Positions 43,064 through 51,762 of a stretch of 64,000 nucleotides of DNA are shown here, piece after piece. Numbering within the stretch: position 1 is the first letter of the stretch; every line of letters begins with the position of its first letter. The notes under the pieces are model-generated. The model made no database searches. It saw only the letters and a program-made list of their open reading frames with translations, and was not told where the DNA came from. Position numbers and translations under genes: made by a program. Location of the stretch: the NCBI GenBank assembly GCA_028875725.1, contig JAPPCR010000023.1, forward strand, positions 469,620 through 533,619. Direction: 5' to 3'. The DNA is from Acidobacteriota bacterium (GTDB lineage: Bacteria > Acidobacteriota > Thermoanaerobaculia > Multivoradales > Multivoraceae).

Positions 43064-43522
43064 TCAAGGCGCGGGTACCGGGTCCAGGTATCTCCTCGTC
43101 CGAGCACGAACGGGCGAGGACGGAACGGCAGCCTCCTGGACTCTCTGGGCCAGGGCATCGAAGATTCGCCCGTCTTGCGCGCATGAACGCAACGCCTGTA
43201 CGGACTGGTAGGTCGGCACCGTCCAATCGTCCGACTCCTGCGGGTCTACCGCGGCTGCCAGCTCCGGGCCAAGACGCGGCGGCACCGATGGTCCGCCGGG
43301 GGTAGGCGAGTAGAAGATGATCGTGATCCACTCGTCGTCGATCTCGAAGTTGCACTCCATGCAGCCACGTCCGTGCCCGGCGCAGCTACTGCCCCCGAAG
43401 GTCGAGTCCGGGTAGAAGTTGCACGGGTCGCGATCCTGGGCTTCGGCGGGCGACGCACCCAGAACCCCCACGACGAGCACGATGCCCACCGCCACAACCT
43501 GAACCAAGACGCTCTTCTTCAT
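43064..43522 (-). CDS. Small secreted cysteine-rich protein
   Basis: 152 aa. Signal peptide MKKSVLVQVVAVGIVLVVGV followed by LGASPAEAQ. The mature N-terminus has a cluster of cysteines (DPCNFYPDSTFGGSSCAGHG, RGCMECNFEIDDEW), which could bind a metal or form two disulphides. The rest is low-complexity and unassigned. First gene of a three-gene operon with the unknown secreted protein and the giant carboxypeptidase-regulatory protein. Confidence 0.6.
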   Translation of the reverse strand: MKKSVLVQVVAVGIVLVVGVLGASPAEAQDRDPCNFYPDSTFGGSSCAGHGRGCMECNFEIDDEWITIIFYSPTPGGPSVPPRLGPELAAAVDPQESDDWTVPTYQSVQALRSCAQDGRIFDALAQRVQEAAVPSSPVRARTRRYLDPVPAP

Positions 43523-43698
43523 CGACGATCTCCATGTGTTGCGGGACATCCCAGGTTCCCGGGAATCCCGCCAGTTGAACCTTGTGTTCGTTGAAAGCGG
43601 CCGAACGCTAGATTCCGCGTTCCAGTTTGTCAAGAGCGAGTGAGCGTAGCCCCCAGCACCCATCGCCTCGAGTACATGGGCGTGCGCGGCGCAAGGTC

Positions 43699-44856
43699 TT
43701 ACCGGGACAGGTGCCGGTCGAAGAAGCGCACGATCACGTTATGCACTTCGTCCGACTCGGGCAGGCGCGGGTTGAACGCGAAGGTCGCGTGTCCGAGGCC
43801 TTCCCAGACGTGCAGATCGGCCTCGACGCCGAGGCTGACCAGCTTGTTGTGGCTGGCCAGGACGCCGCCCAGCGCGAAGTCGCGGGTGCCGCTGATCAGT
43901 AGCGCCGGCGGGAAGCGGGCGAGCAGGTCGTCGTGGTCGCCGGGAGCGACGACGGGGTCGCCGGCTTTCACACCGCGGAAGTAGCCGCTCGGCTGGGGCG
44001 GCTCGGCCGGTTCGACCGGGCGCGGGAAGCCGTTGATCGCCGAGACGAGGAAGGCGCTCTCGCTGCGGCCCATCTTGAACACGCCCGGGGTGTCGCCGTC
44101 GGTCGTCGGTATCCCGGCGCAGAAGAGACCGATCGCGCCCGGCAGCGGCAGGTCGTTCTCCAGGATGTAGGCGACCGTCTGCGCCGTGAGCATGGCGCCG
44201 GCCGAGCAGCCGTAGATGCCGATCTTCGCCGCCTCGTAGCCCTCGAGCATCGCCTTGTAGACGGCGATGACGTCCTCGACGCCCGCCGGATGGGTGGCCT
44301 CCGGCGCCATCCGGTAGTCGGGGCTGATCACCTTGTAGCCGCCCATGTCGGCGACCTGCATCGCCTCCGTCTGGCTGAAGTAGCGGGCGCCGACGCGGAA
44401 GCCGCCGCCGTGGATGCTGATCAGCAGCCGGTCTTCCTTCTCCTCGGCGACGCCCGCCTCGGGGACGAACACCTCGGTGTAGATGCCGGCGATCGTCTCC
44501 GCGCTGATCTTCACCGGGTGCTTGGCGACGGTGTCCCGGTAGATGGCCGTCTTGTAGTAGCCGTCGGCGACGCACTGGCGCGCGGCCCGAATCGCCTCCG
44601 GGTCGTCGGCGACGTCGTTCAGGCTCGCGCAACCCTCGGAGAAGGTGCCGAACTCCGGTCCGTAGACCTCGCGGAAGTACTTCATCGCCGCCCGCGACTC
44701 CTCGCTGAGGTAGGAGGTCTCCGGCAGGTCGAAGGCCGGGACGTGAACGGTACCGTCGGCCTCCACGCGTGGACGTTCAACCTGCGCCGCGAGCGACGCG
44801 CCGGACAGGGCGACAGCGGCGAGGGCGGCGGCGACAAGGCCGAACTGGGTACGCAT
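43699..44856 (-). CDS. Secreted alpha/beta hydrolase (HSL-like)
   Basis: 385 aa. Signal peptide MRTQFGLVAAALAAVALSGA. Oxyanion motif ISIHGGGFRVG near 157, nucleophile elbow IGIYGCSAGAMLTA (Gly-Cys-Ser-Ala-Gly instead of the usual G-D-S-A-G) near 227, acid in SGTRDFALGG and His in GLGHATFAFNPR. Esterase or amidase acting outside the cytoplasm. A 3' remnant with high similarity lies at 38255. It diverges from the TauD-family gene with a 49-bp gap. Confidence 0.85.
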   Translation of the reverse strand: MRTQFGLVAAALAAVALSGASLAAQVERPRVEADGTVHVPAFDLPETSYLSEESRAAMKYFREVYGPEFGTFSEGCASLNDVADDPEAIRAARQCVADGYYKTAIYRDTVAKHPVKISAETIAGIYTEVFVPEAGVAEEKEDRLLISIHGGGFRVGARYFSQTEAMQVADMGGYKVISPDYRMAPEATHPAGVEDVIAVYKAMLEGYEAAKIGIYGCSAGAMLTAQTVAYILENDLPLPGAIGLFCAGIPTTDGDTPGVFKMGRSESAFLVSAINGFPRPVEPAEPPQPSGYFRGVKAGDPVVAPGDHDDLLARFPPALLISGTRDFALGGVLASHNKLVSLGVEADLHVWEGLGHATFAFNPRLPESDEVHNVIVRFFDRHLSR

Positions 44857-44905
44857 GACCCGGATTCTAGAGATAGCCTCGATCCTCAACCGCAGGAGAA
44901 ATCCC

Positions 44906-45820
44906 ATGAGTCATCGAGTCGTACGCCTCTCCGGGTCCCTGGGTGCCGAGGTCCACGATCTGCCGCTGGCGGACGCCGGCCCGGACGAGGCCGCAACGAT
45001 CCGCGGCCTGCTGCTGGACCACCAGGTGCTGTTCTTTCCCGATCAGCATCTCGACGTGGCGCAGCACGTCGCCTTCGGCCGCCACTTCGGCGAGCTGGAA
45101 GGGCACCCGCACCTGAACAACCCCTTTCTCGACCATCCCGAGGTCTTCGAGCTGGTGGCGACCCGCGGTGGCGTCGCGGACGAGTGGCACAGCGACATCA
45201 GCTTCCAGGAGAGTCCTTCCGTGATGGCGATCCTGAACATGGTCAAGTGCCCGGAGGTCGGCGGCGACACGATGTGGGCCAACATGTACAGGGCCTACGA
45301 GGAACTCTCGCCGCCGCTGCAGGAACTCTGCGAGGGCCTCACCGCGCTCCACGACGCGACACCGCACGGCAAGCCGGAGAGAATGACGATCCACCCCGTC
45401 GTCCGCGTTCACCCGGAGACCGGCAGGAAGTCGCTGTTCGTCAACGAGCACTTCACCCGCCGCATCGTCGAACTGAGCCATGAGGAAAGCGACCACCTGC
45501 TCGGCTACCTGACCCGCTGGGCGACGAACACGCGCTTCACCGTTCGGTATCGCTGGCAGCAGGGCACGCTCGCCATGTGGGACAACCGCTGCACCCAGCA
45601 CTTCGTGCTGAACGACTTCGACGAGGAGCGGATCATCCAGCGGGTCACCGTGATGGGCGACCAGGTCGAGGCGGCCGGCGAAGCGCGCTGGGAGCCTTAC
45701 GTGCGAGCCCGTCACGCCGGCGCCACGAGCCGCTACGACCAGCAGCTCAACAAGTACCTGAAGCGCAAGGTCCAGTCGCTGGAGTCGAACGCGAAGAAGG
45801 AAGTCGCGCTGGAGATGTAG
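44906..45820 (+). CDS. TauD/TfdA-family Fe(II)/2-oxoglutarate dioxygenase
   Basis: 304 aa. Fe ligands: WHSDISFQESPS (H-x-D near 96-98) and distal His in WDNRCTQHFVLNDF near 237; the 2-oxoglutarate Arg lies in the C-terminal ERIIQRVTVMG. ATG 44906 follows CAGGAGAA. The family releases sulfite from taurine or alkylsulfonates, or opens 2,4-D-like side chains; the substrate here is unknown, but sulfatase and sulfate-ester genes are common in the window. Faces the alpha/beta hydrolase gene. Confidence 0.85.
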   Translation: MSHRVVRLSGSLGAEVHDLPLADAGPDEAATIRGLLLDHQVLFFPDQHLDVAQHVAFGRHFGELEGHPHLNNPFLDHPEVFELVATRGGVADEWHSDISFQESPSVMAILNMVKCPEVGGDTMWANMYRAYEELSPPLQELCEGLTALHDATPHGKPERMTIHPVVRVHPETGRKSLFVNEHFTRRIVELSHEESDHLLGYLTRWATNTRFTVRYRWQQGTLAMWDNRCTQHFVLNDFDEERIIQRVTVMGDQVEAAGEARWEPYVRARHAGATSRYDQQLNKYLKRKVQSLESNAKKEVALEM

Positions 45821-45835
45821 GGTCAGGGGAGCAGC

Positions 45836-46984
45836 ATGGTCGCGCGCCAAAGCGGACGCCGGCCTGCCGGCCGGCGCGTCTTCCTGGCCGCCTCTGGCGG
45901 CAGCGGGTCAGAAGACCCGCGCACCCAGTGTGTGGCGCTCGTGCTCGCCGTTGCGCTGAGTCCAGCTCTAGTGCACGGGCAATCCCCGCAGCGGTGCGTG
46001 CCCGCGGGCGCGAACCCGCCCATGCCGAAGAGTGCCCGCGCCTACGCCGCGATGTGCGAGCCCCACCTGGGCGTGGCGCCCATCGTCGACTGCGGCCAGG
46101 GAGCGCGCATCCGCATTCGGCAGGACGGCGAGGAGATCTTCGAGGACCCTGGTCTCCACGCCTGTGACGACGGCAGTCTGCAGATCGGCGACTGCATGCC
46201 GGGCTCGAGCCTCCAGCGCCACGAGGGCAGGAACGCCGACGGCTCGCCGCGTCCGGAGGTCGTCTGGGTGGGCTTCTGTCGTCACGACGGGCGGGACGAC
46301 GTCTTCAACGTCGACATCGGCGATTCGGTGCAGATGATCGGCTACAACCGTGAGACCGGCGCCACGTGCTTCTTCGAGTCGGGCGACAACAGCCCCTGGA
46401 CCTACGTCGGCGAGAACAACCGGCTGCTCGGCGTGCTGCCCGGCCCCGACGACCCGGACTTCGACGACGCCTACATGCCCGCCGGAGACATCCAGTGCGT
46501 CCGCTGCCACCAGGCGGACCCGTTCATCCACAACCCGTGGATCAAGTCCGCGCGGCTTCCCGAGAACCCGCGCCAGCCGGTCGTCCCGGTCCTGCCCGGA
46601 CCGAACCCGCCTTACTACGTCGTGGGCGCGCCTACGTGGGACATGCGGACGATCCACATCGAGGGCACCGGCTGCCTCGGCTGCCACCGGATCCCCATGG
46701 AGACGCTGGAGGAGTTCACCGGCGACTTCTGGGATCCGAACGAGCACATGCCACCACACGATCCGGGCTCACTGGCCGCGGACCTCGAGGCGCTGAAGCA
46801 ATGCTGGGCCCACGGCCCGGAGAACACGCCCGGCTGCGACTGGGTGATCCCGCCGGCCGGCGAGTGCGCCGGCGGCGTGGTCGGACCGGACTATCCGCAT
46901 GCGGCGGAGAGGTTCAACCGCGGGGCCAGGAGCGCGCCGCACAGCTCGGGAAAACGCTGGATGAAGCAGGGCGCCGCCCAGTAG
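45836..46984 (+). CDS. Secreted dihaem c-type cytochrome-like protein
   Basis: 382 aa. Two c-type haem motifs: CVRCH (in GDIQCVRCHQADPF, near residue 221) and CLGCH (in GTGCLGCHRIPM, near residue 280). N-terminal region holds a divergent copy of the dispersed repeat (45852-45939) between the ATG and the signal-peptide core VALVLAVALSPALVHGQ, so the true start may be the GTG near 45931. Periplasmic electron carrier or haem-dependent peroxidase-like protein; the enzyme family is not clear. It follows the dioxygenase gene after a 15-bp gap. Confidence 0.7.
   Translation: MVARQSGRRPAGRRVFLAASGGSGSEDPRTQCVALVLAVALSPALVHGQSPQRCVPAGANPPMPKSARAYAAMCEPHLGVAPIVDCGQGARIRIRQDGEEIFEDPGLHACDDGSLQIGDCMPGSSLQRHEGRNADGSPRPEVVWVGFCRHDGRDDVFNVDIGDSVQMIGYNRETGATCFFESGDNSPWTYVGENNRLLGVLPGPDDPDFDDAYMPAGDIQCVRCHQADPFIHNPWIKSARLPENPRQPVVPVLPGPNPPYYVVGAPTWDMRTIHIEGTGCLGCHRIPMETLEEFTGDFWDPNEHMPPHDPGSLAADLEALKQCWAHGPENTPGCDWVIPPAGECAGGVVGPDYPHAAERFNRGARSAPHSSGKRWMKQGAAQ
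45852..45939 (+). repeat. Dispersed GC-rich repeat, divergent copy C
   Basis: A longer, interrupted copy beginning AGCGGACGCCGGC and ending with CCCGCGCACCCAGTGTGTGG, sharing the CGCACCCAGTGTGTGG end with copy D. It contains GCCGGCCTGCCGGCCGGC, a strong self-complementary stretch. It covers the 5' part of the dihaem gene. Confidence 0.5.
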
Positions 46985-46997
46985 GAAGGTCCATGCT

Positions 46998-47018
46998 GGG
47001 GACGCCGGCGCACCCAGT
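46998..47018 (+). repeat. Dispersed GC-rich repeat, partial copy D
   Basis: Holds GACGCCGGCGCACCCAGT, identical to the core of copy B, followed by GTGTGG as in copy C. It lies between two convergent genes, where a GC-rich palindrome could help end transcription. Confidence 0.6.
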
Positions 47019-47028
47019 GTGTGGCGAC

Positions 47029-48705
47029 CTACTCCTGCCCGGCTGCCTGCTCCACCAGCAGCAACTGGTCGGCGGCGACGTTCTCTCGCTCCGTGGTCGA
47101 GCCGTCCGGCCAGGTCACGACGACCGAGTCGACCGTGGCGGCATCGCCGAGACCGAAGTGCTGGCGGAAGTCGTCCTGAGAAAGGTAGCTGGTGCCGCTG
47201 CGGATGTTGCGGATCTGGCTGCGGCCGCCCGCCTTGACCTGAATCACCGAGCCGATCGCGTCCGTGTTCCTGCCGGCGCCCTCCAACCTGACCTGCAGCC
47301 AGCGGCCGCCGTCGGCCTCGTTGCGCAGCACCGTCGGCGAGCCGTCCAGGTCGTTGATCACGAGGTCCACCCGGCCGTCGTTGTCGAGATCGCCCATCGC
47401 CAGGCCGCGGCTGACTCGCTGTTCGAGGAAGGCCGGACCGCCTCGCTCGGCCACTTCCTCGAACGTGCCGTCGCCCAGGTTGCGATAGAGCAGCTTGCGC
47501 TGGCGGTAGCCGGCCGAGGCACCGAGCCGGGCGCCGTCGAGCTGGGGATAGACGTGGCCGTTCACCACGACCAGGTCCTCCCAGCCGTCGTTGTCGTAGT
47601 CGAGAAACGCGGTTCCCCAGCCGACGTAGGGCAGGCTCGACGCACCCGTCCTCGACCGGAAGGAGGCGTCGCTCGAGTAGTCGCCCTCGTTGCGGTAGAG
47701 CGCGTTGTACTCCTCGGCGAAGTTGCTGACGAACAGGCTCAGCCGGCCGCTGCCGTCGTAGTCGCCGACCGCGACGCCCATGCCTCCCTGCTCGCCGCCG
47801 TCCTCACTCACCGCGACGCCCATGAAGAAGCCCGACTCCTCGAAGGTGCCGTCCTTGCGGTTCATGTAGAGGTAGTTGGGCGTCGAGTCGTTGGCGACGT
47901 AGAGGTCGAGCCAGCCATCGTCGTCGACGTCGACCCAGGCGATGCCGAGGCCGAAGTAGCCGTCCGGGTCGCGAACCCCCGCCTCCTCGCCGACCTCGGT
48001 GAAGGCGCCGTCCTCTTCCTGGCGGAACAGGAGGTCGGAAGTGCCCGGCAGGCCGCGCGGTCCGCACTGGACGGCGACGCCGCGGTACTCGCAGGTCTTG
48101 CCGCTGCCGAACTCCGGCAGGCTGTCGAGATCGAACTCGACGTAGCGGCTCACGAACAGGTCGAGATCGCCGTCGCGGTCGTAGTCGGCGAAGCCGCAGC
48201 CCGCCGACCAGCCCGAGGCCGCGACGCCAAGCTCCGACGCCACCTCGGTGAACGTGCCCTCGCCCGAGTTGCGGTAGAGCCGGTTCCGGCCGATGCCGGT
48301 CACGTAGAGGTCCTGCCAGCCGTCGCCGTCGACGTCGGCGATGCACAGGCCCATTCCCCAGCCCGGATGGGCGACCCCGGACTCGGCAGCGACGTCGCTA
48401 AACGTGCCGTCGCCGAGGTTGCGGTAGAGCGCGCTGTGCGAGGACTCCGGGTCGTTCGCGGTCTCGACGGTGAGGGAGTTGACGAAGTAGATGTCGAGCA
48501 GGCCGTCGCGGTCGAAGTCGAAGAGACCGACGCCGCCGCTCATCGACTCGACGATGTACTTCTTCTCGGGCGCCGAGTTGTGGCGGAAGGTGATGCCGGT
48601 GGACTCGGTGATGTCGCGGAAGAGAGGCGTGTCCTCCGCGTTCTGGGCGAGCGCCGACACAGGCCAGACGAAGAGCACGGCCATCGCTGCCGCGGCTCCG
48701 TTCAA
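47029..48705 (-). CDS. FG-GAP protein with C-terminal ASPIC/UnbV domain (CRTAC1-like)
   Basis: 558 aa, TTG start overlapping the upstream TPR stop (TTGA). Signal peptide about 1-21. Seven FG-GAP blades with Ca-binding loops (DFDRDGLLD, DVDGDGWQD, DYDRDGDLD, DVDDDGWLD, DYDGSGRLS, DYDNDGWED, DLDNDGRVD), then an ASPIC/UnbV C-terminus (GGRWLQVRLEGAGRNTDAIG, RNIRSGTSYLSQDDFRQHFG). Eukaryote-like CRTAC1 domains often occur in secreted proteins of Acidobacteriota and Planctomycetota. Last gene of a VWFA-TPR-TPR operon. Confidence 0.83.
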   Translation of the reverse strand: MNGAAAAMAVLFVWPVSALAQNAEDTPLFRDITESTGITFRHNSAPEKKYIVESMSGGVGLFDFDRDGLLDIYFVNSLTVETANDPESSHSALYRNLGDGTFSDVAAESGVAHPGWGMGLCIADVDGDGWQDLYVTGIGRNRLYRNSGEGTFTEVASELGVAASGWSAGCGFADYDRDGDLDLFVSRYVEFDLDSLPEFGSGKTCEYRGVAVQCGPRGLPGTSDLLFRQEEDGAFTEVGEEAGVRDPDGYFGLGIAWVDVDDDGWLDLYVANDSTPNYLYMNRKDGTFEESGFFMGVAVSEDGGEQGGMGVAVGDYDGSGRLSLFVSNFAEEYNALYRNEGDYSSDASFRSRTGASSLPYVGWGTAFLDYDNDGWEDLVVVNGHVYPQLDGARLGASAGYRQRKLLYRNLGDGTFEEVAERGGPAFLEQRVSRGLAMGDLDNDGRVDLVINDLDGSPTVLRNEADGGRWLQVRLEGAGRNTDAIGSVIQVKAGGRSQIRNIRSGTSYLSQDDFRQHFGLGDAATVDSVVVTWPDGSTTERENVAADQLLLVEQAAGQE

Positions 48706-49559
48706 GGCTCGGCCCTCGAGCCAAGCGGCGGCTGGGCGCGCAGGCGTTCGATGTGCTGTTCGATCGCGGCCTGGGCCTCCCGGGAAAGCGCCAGGTGTCG
48801 CTCCGCCCCCGCGCGGTCGCCGAGGCGGGCCAGGGCGAGGCTGAGCTGGTAGTGCCCCTTGATCGACTGGGTTTCGACGGCAACCGCTCGGGTGAGCGCG
48901 TCCCGGGCCTCCTCGAAACGACCCTCCTTGACGCGAGCCGTTCCGATCGTCACCAGCGCCGTCGGGTGATCGGGATTGACCGCGAGAGCACGGTCCGCGA
49001 GCCGGGTTGCTTCGTCCAGATTGCCGAGCCCCTCGACAGCCTCGGACATGGCGGCCAGGGCCTCCACGTTGTCGGGCTCCAGCCGCAGCGCCGCGGCCAG
49101 TGACTCCCGTGCCTCGTCGAATCGGTCCACGCGGTTGAGCGCGAGCCCGAGCCCGATGTGGGTCAGGGCCCGACCCGGATCCAGGGCCGCCGCCTCCTGG
49201 AGCACCTCGGCCGCTTGCGCCATCTCGCCTACCTGCATGCGGGCCACGCCGAGCAGGTAGGCGTACTCAGCCTCTCCGGGCTGCATTCGGGCCAGCGGCT
49301 CGAGCGCCAGGATCGCCTGGATCGGGTTGCTCCGGGCGAGGGAGAAGCGGGCGTAGGCGTTCAGGACGTCTTCGGAGTTGGGCGCCAGGGTGATGGCGCG
49401 GCCGAGTGCTTCGGCGGCGGCGTTGGGTTGGTTGCGGCCGGCGAGAGAGCGGGCCTGGTCGAGAAGCGCGCGGACGGACTCGGTAGATGCGGCGCCGGTC
49501 TGGGCGCCGAGACCGGTCGGCGCGAGCAGCAGCGAGAGGAGAACCCAGCGGAAGGTCAC
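48702..49559 (-). CDS. Secreted TPR protein
   Basis: 285 aa. Signal peptide MTFRWVLLSLLLAPTGLGAQT. Six or so tetratricopeptide repeats (NAAAEALGRAITLAPNSEDV, AEVLQEAAALDPGRALTHIG, ATRLADRALAVNPDHPTALV, ARDALTRAVAVETQSIKGHY), ending in a basic tail. Periplasmic protein-interaction scaffold. It overlaps the larger TPR gene (4 bp) and the ASPIC protein gene (4 bp), so the three should be made together. Confidence 0.82.
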   Translation of the reverse strand: MTFRWVLLSLLLAPTGLGAQTGAASTESVRALLDQARSLAGRNQPNAAAEALGRAITLAPNSEDVLNAYARFSLARSNPIQAILALEPLARMQPGEAEYAYLLGVARMQVGEMAQAAEVLQEAAALDPGRALTHIGLGLALNRVDRFDEARESLAAALRLEPDNVEALAAMSEAVEGLGNLDEATRLADRALAVNPDHPTALVTIGTARVKEGRFEEARDALTRAVAVETQSIKGHYQLSLALARLGDRAGAERHLALSREAQAAIEQHIERLRAQPPLGSRAEP

Positions 49560-51760
49560 TGGTCGGACCTTCCCTTGAGTCGCTGGAAGATCTCGAATTG
49601 CTCCCTCGCTTTCTCGCGGTCGCCGAGCTTCTGGTACGCCAGACCGAGCTGATTGCGGATATTGGGGTCCTCAGGCGCCAGCTCCGCCGCCGCGAGCAAC
49701 TGGGCGGCTGCCTCGTCGGCGCGGCCATCCTCCAGCAGGATCTTGCCGCGGAGGTAGCGGGCGTCGGCGAAGTCGGGTTCCGCGCCGAGCACGAGTTCCA
49801 CTTCGCGCAACGCGGCCTGGGGCTGATTGTCGAGTTCGAGGACGGTGGCCAGAACGTAGCGCGACTGGTGGTCGGCGGAATGGGTGGCCAGTTCGGCTCG
49901 CAGCGCGGCGCCGGCTTCCTCGAGGCGGCCCTGGCGGAGATAGATGTTGCCGAGCGTGGCCTGCGCCTCGGCGACGTCGGGCCGAAGTTCGATGGCGCGT
50001 TCGAGGTGCTCCACCGCCGCCTCGAAGTCGCCTTCCTGCGCCGCCGCCTGGCCGAGCAGCACGTTGAGTTCGGGCCAGTCGGCGTGCTCGGCGAGCAGGC
50101 GGTCGAAGATCGGCTGCGCCTCGACGGTCCGACCGCTACGGACCAGGGCCAGGCCGTAGGCGTACTGGAGCGAACGGTCGACGGCGCGGGACGGATCGGT
50201 GGCCAGCAGCTCAGCCGCGCGTTCGTAGACCTCGGCGTTGAGCCAGGCCAAGGCGAGCATCCGCCGCAGCGCCGGATTGTCGGGCTGCCCCTCCAGCGCC
50301 TTCGACAGGGGCGTCGTCGCCAGGTCGAACTGCCCGGCGTTGAACCGGGCGACGCCCAGCGAGTACTGGACGCTCGGGAAGCCCGGATCCACCCAGGCGG
50401 CCTGCTCGAAATGACCCGCGGCCCGGGTGAAACGCCGGGCCTGCGTCGCCATGACACCGAGATTGAACGAGGCCCGGGCCAGGGTCGTTCGCGCCGTTCG
50501 AACGAGTTGCGCCCGCACCTCCGGAGAAAGGCCGGAGACCGGCGTCTCGCTGAAGACGGACAGGCCGACAACCCCGGCCGACGGTTCCTTGCCATGCCCG
50601 TCCAGGTAGTTCGACATGCGGTCGCGCGAACTCCGGGCCAGGGCCACCGAGAAGCGCTCGGCAGCCTCGAAGTGAGGCATCGCCCGCGCCTCGTCGCCCG
50701 TGCGGCGCAGCGCCAAAGCGAGCTGATAGTGGAGGCTCTCCATCTGGTTCGCGTTGAACGAGCCGCCGTAGCGGCCCTCCGCCAGAGCGATGGCGCTCTC
50801 GAGCGCGGTCGCCGCTTCCCCCGGCCGGTCGAGTCCGAGCAGGGCCCGGCCCAGATGATGCAGGGCGTTGGGCCGGGTCGACGTCGACTCCACCGCGATC
50901 TCCAGGGAGGCCAGCGCCTCCTCGAAGCGCCGGGCATCGACGAGGACCATTCCCAGGTAGAGGTGGTTCACCGGATCCTCGGGCGAGATGCGGCGTTCCT
51001 CCTTGAAGTGGTCGATGGCCTCCTCGACGGCGCCCCGGCCCCGGTCCAGCAACTCCACGGTCCCAAGGTAGAAGCGGGCCCGCGGCACCCGCGGTTTTTC
51101 CTCGATGGCGCGTTCGAGCGCCTCGCGGGCCTTCCCGTACTCGCCGTAGTCGCGGTAGGTCCTTCCGATCAGAATCCAGGTCTGCGGAATCGGACGCTCC
51201 TCGGCCACGTCCCGGAAGAGTCTCTCGGCGGCTTCCGGACGCTCCAGGCGAAGGTAACCGCTGGCGAGGGCGAAGCGGGTCTCGAGGTCTTCCGGCGTGG
51301 CCTCGACGGCCCGCTCCAACTGCTGCACCGCCATCTCCGGCTGGCCGCTCGCGTTGAAGGCCCGGGCGAGCAGGCGCACGGCCCGACCGTCTCCCGAGCT
51401 GCGCGCGAGCAGGCGCCGGAGGTGGTCCGCCGCGCCTTCGGGATCGCCGCGCTCGAGCGCGAGTTCGGCGAGGGCGAGCAGCGGGCGGCGGGCTTCGAGG
51501 GCCGAAACCAGGGCCCGTTCGTAGGCGGTCTCGGCCTCGGCCGGGGCGCCGCCGGCGCGGTGCAGGTCGCCGAGCAGCAGCCAGCCTTCGAGCAGCGCCT
51601 CGCGGTACCAGCTCTCGGCCGCCTGCGGCTCGTCGCGGCGGAGCATGTTCTCGGCCTCTGTGAGGGCGCGCTGCAAGGCGGCGTCGGGCGGCTCTTCCTG
51701 GGCCGCAGCCAGCCCTGCAACCAGGACCAGGCCGAGAGCAGACCCGCGCACCCAGAGCAA
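49556..51760 (-). CDS. Large secreted TPR protein
   Basis: 734 aa. Signal peptide MLWVRGSALGLVLVAGLAAA. About 16 TPR units over the whole length (for example AESWYREALLEGWLLLGDLH, VEEAIDHFKEERRISPEDPV, ALREVELVLGAEPDFADARY, EAAAQLLAAAELAPEDPNIR). A superhelical scaffold in the periplasm. It lies 2 bp after the VWFA-type protein gene. No enzyme domain seen. Confidence 0.84.
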   Translation of the reverse strand: MLWVRGSALGLVLVAGLAAAQEEPPDAALQRALTEAENMLRRDEPQAAESWYREALLEGWLLLGDLHRAGGAPAEAETAYERALVSALEARRPLLALAELALERGDPEGAADHLRRLLARSSGDGRAVRLLARAFNASGQPEMAVQQLERAVEATPEDLETRFALASGYLRLERPEAAERLFRDVAEERPIPQTWILIGRTYRDYGEYGKAREALERAIEEKPRVPRARFYLGTVELLDRGRGAVEEAIDHFKEERRISPEDPVNHLYLGMVLVDARRFEEALASLEIAVESTSTRPNALHHLGRALLGLDRPGEAATALESAIALAEGRYGGSFNANQMESLHYQLALALRRTGDEARAMPHFEAAERFSVALARSSRDRMSNYLDGHGKEPSAGVVGLSVFSETPVSGLSPEVRAQLVRTARTTLARASFNLGVMATQARRFTRAAGHFEQAAWVDPGFPSVQYSLGVARFNAGQFDLATTPLSKALEGQPDNPALRRMLALAWLNAEVYERAAELLATDPSRAVDRSLQYAYGLALVRSGRTVEAQPIFDRLLAEHADWPELNVLLGQAAAQEGDFEAAVEHLERAIELRPDVAEAQATLGNIYLRQGRLEEAGAALRAELATHSADHQSRYVLATVLELDNQPQAALREVELVLGAEPDFADARYLRGKILLEDGRADEAAAQLLAAAELAPEDPNIRNQLGLAYQKLGDREKAREQFEIFQRLKGRSDQ

Positions 51761-51762
51761 CG

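Noticed and set aside
46366-48852. An 828-codon open frame on the plus strand
   Set aside because: Overlaps the dihaem gene in another frame and runs antisense to the ASPIC protein; no recognisable motif.
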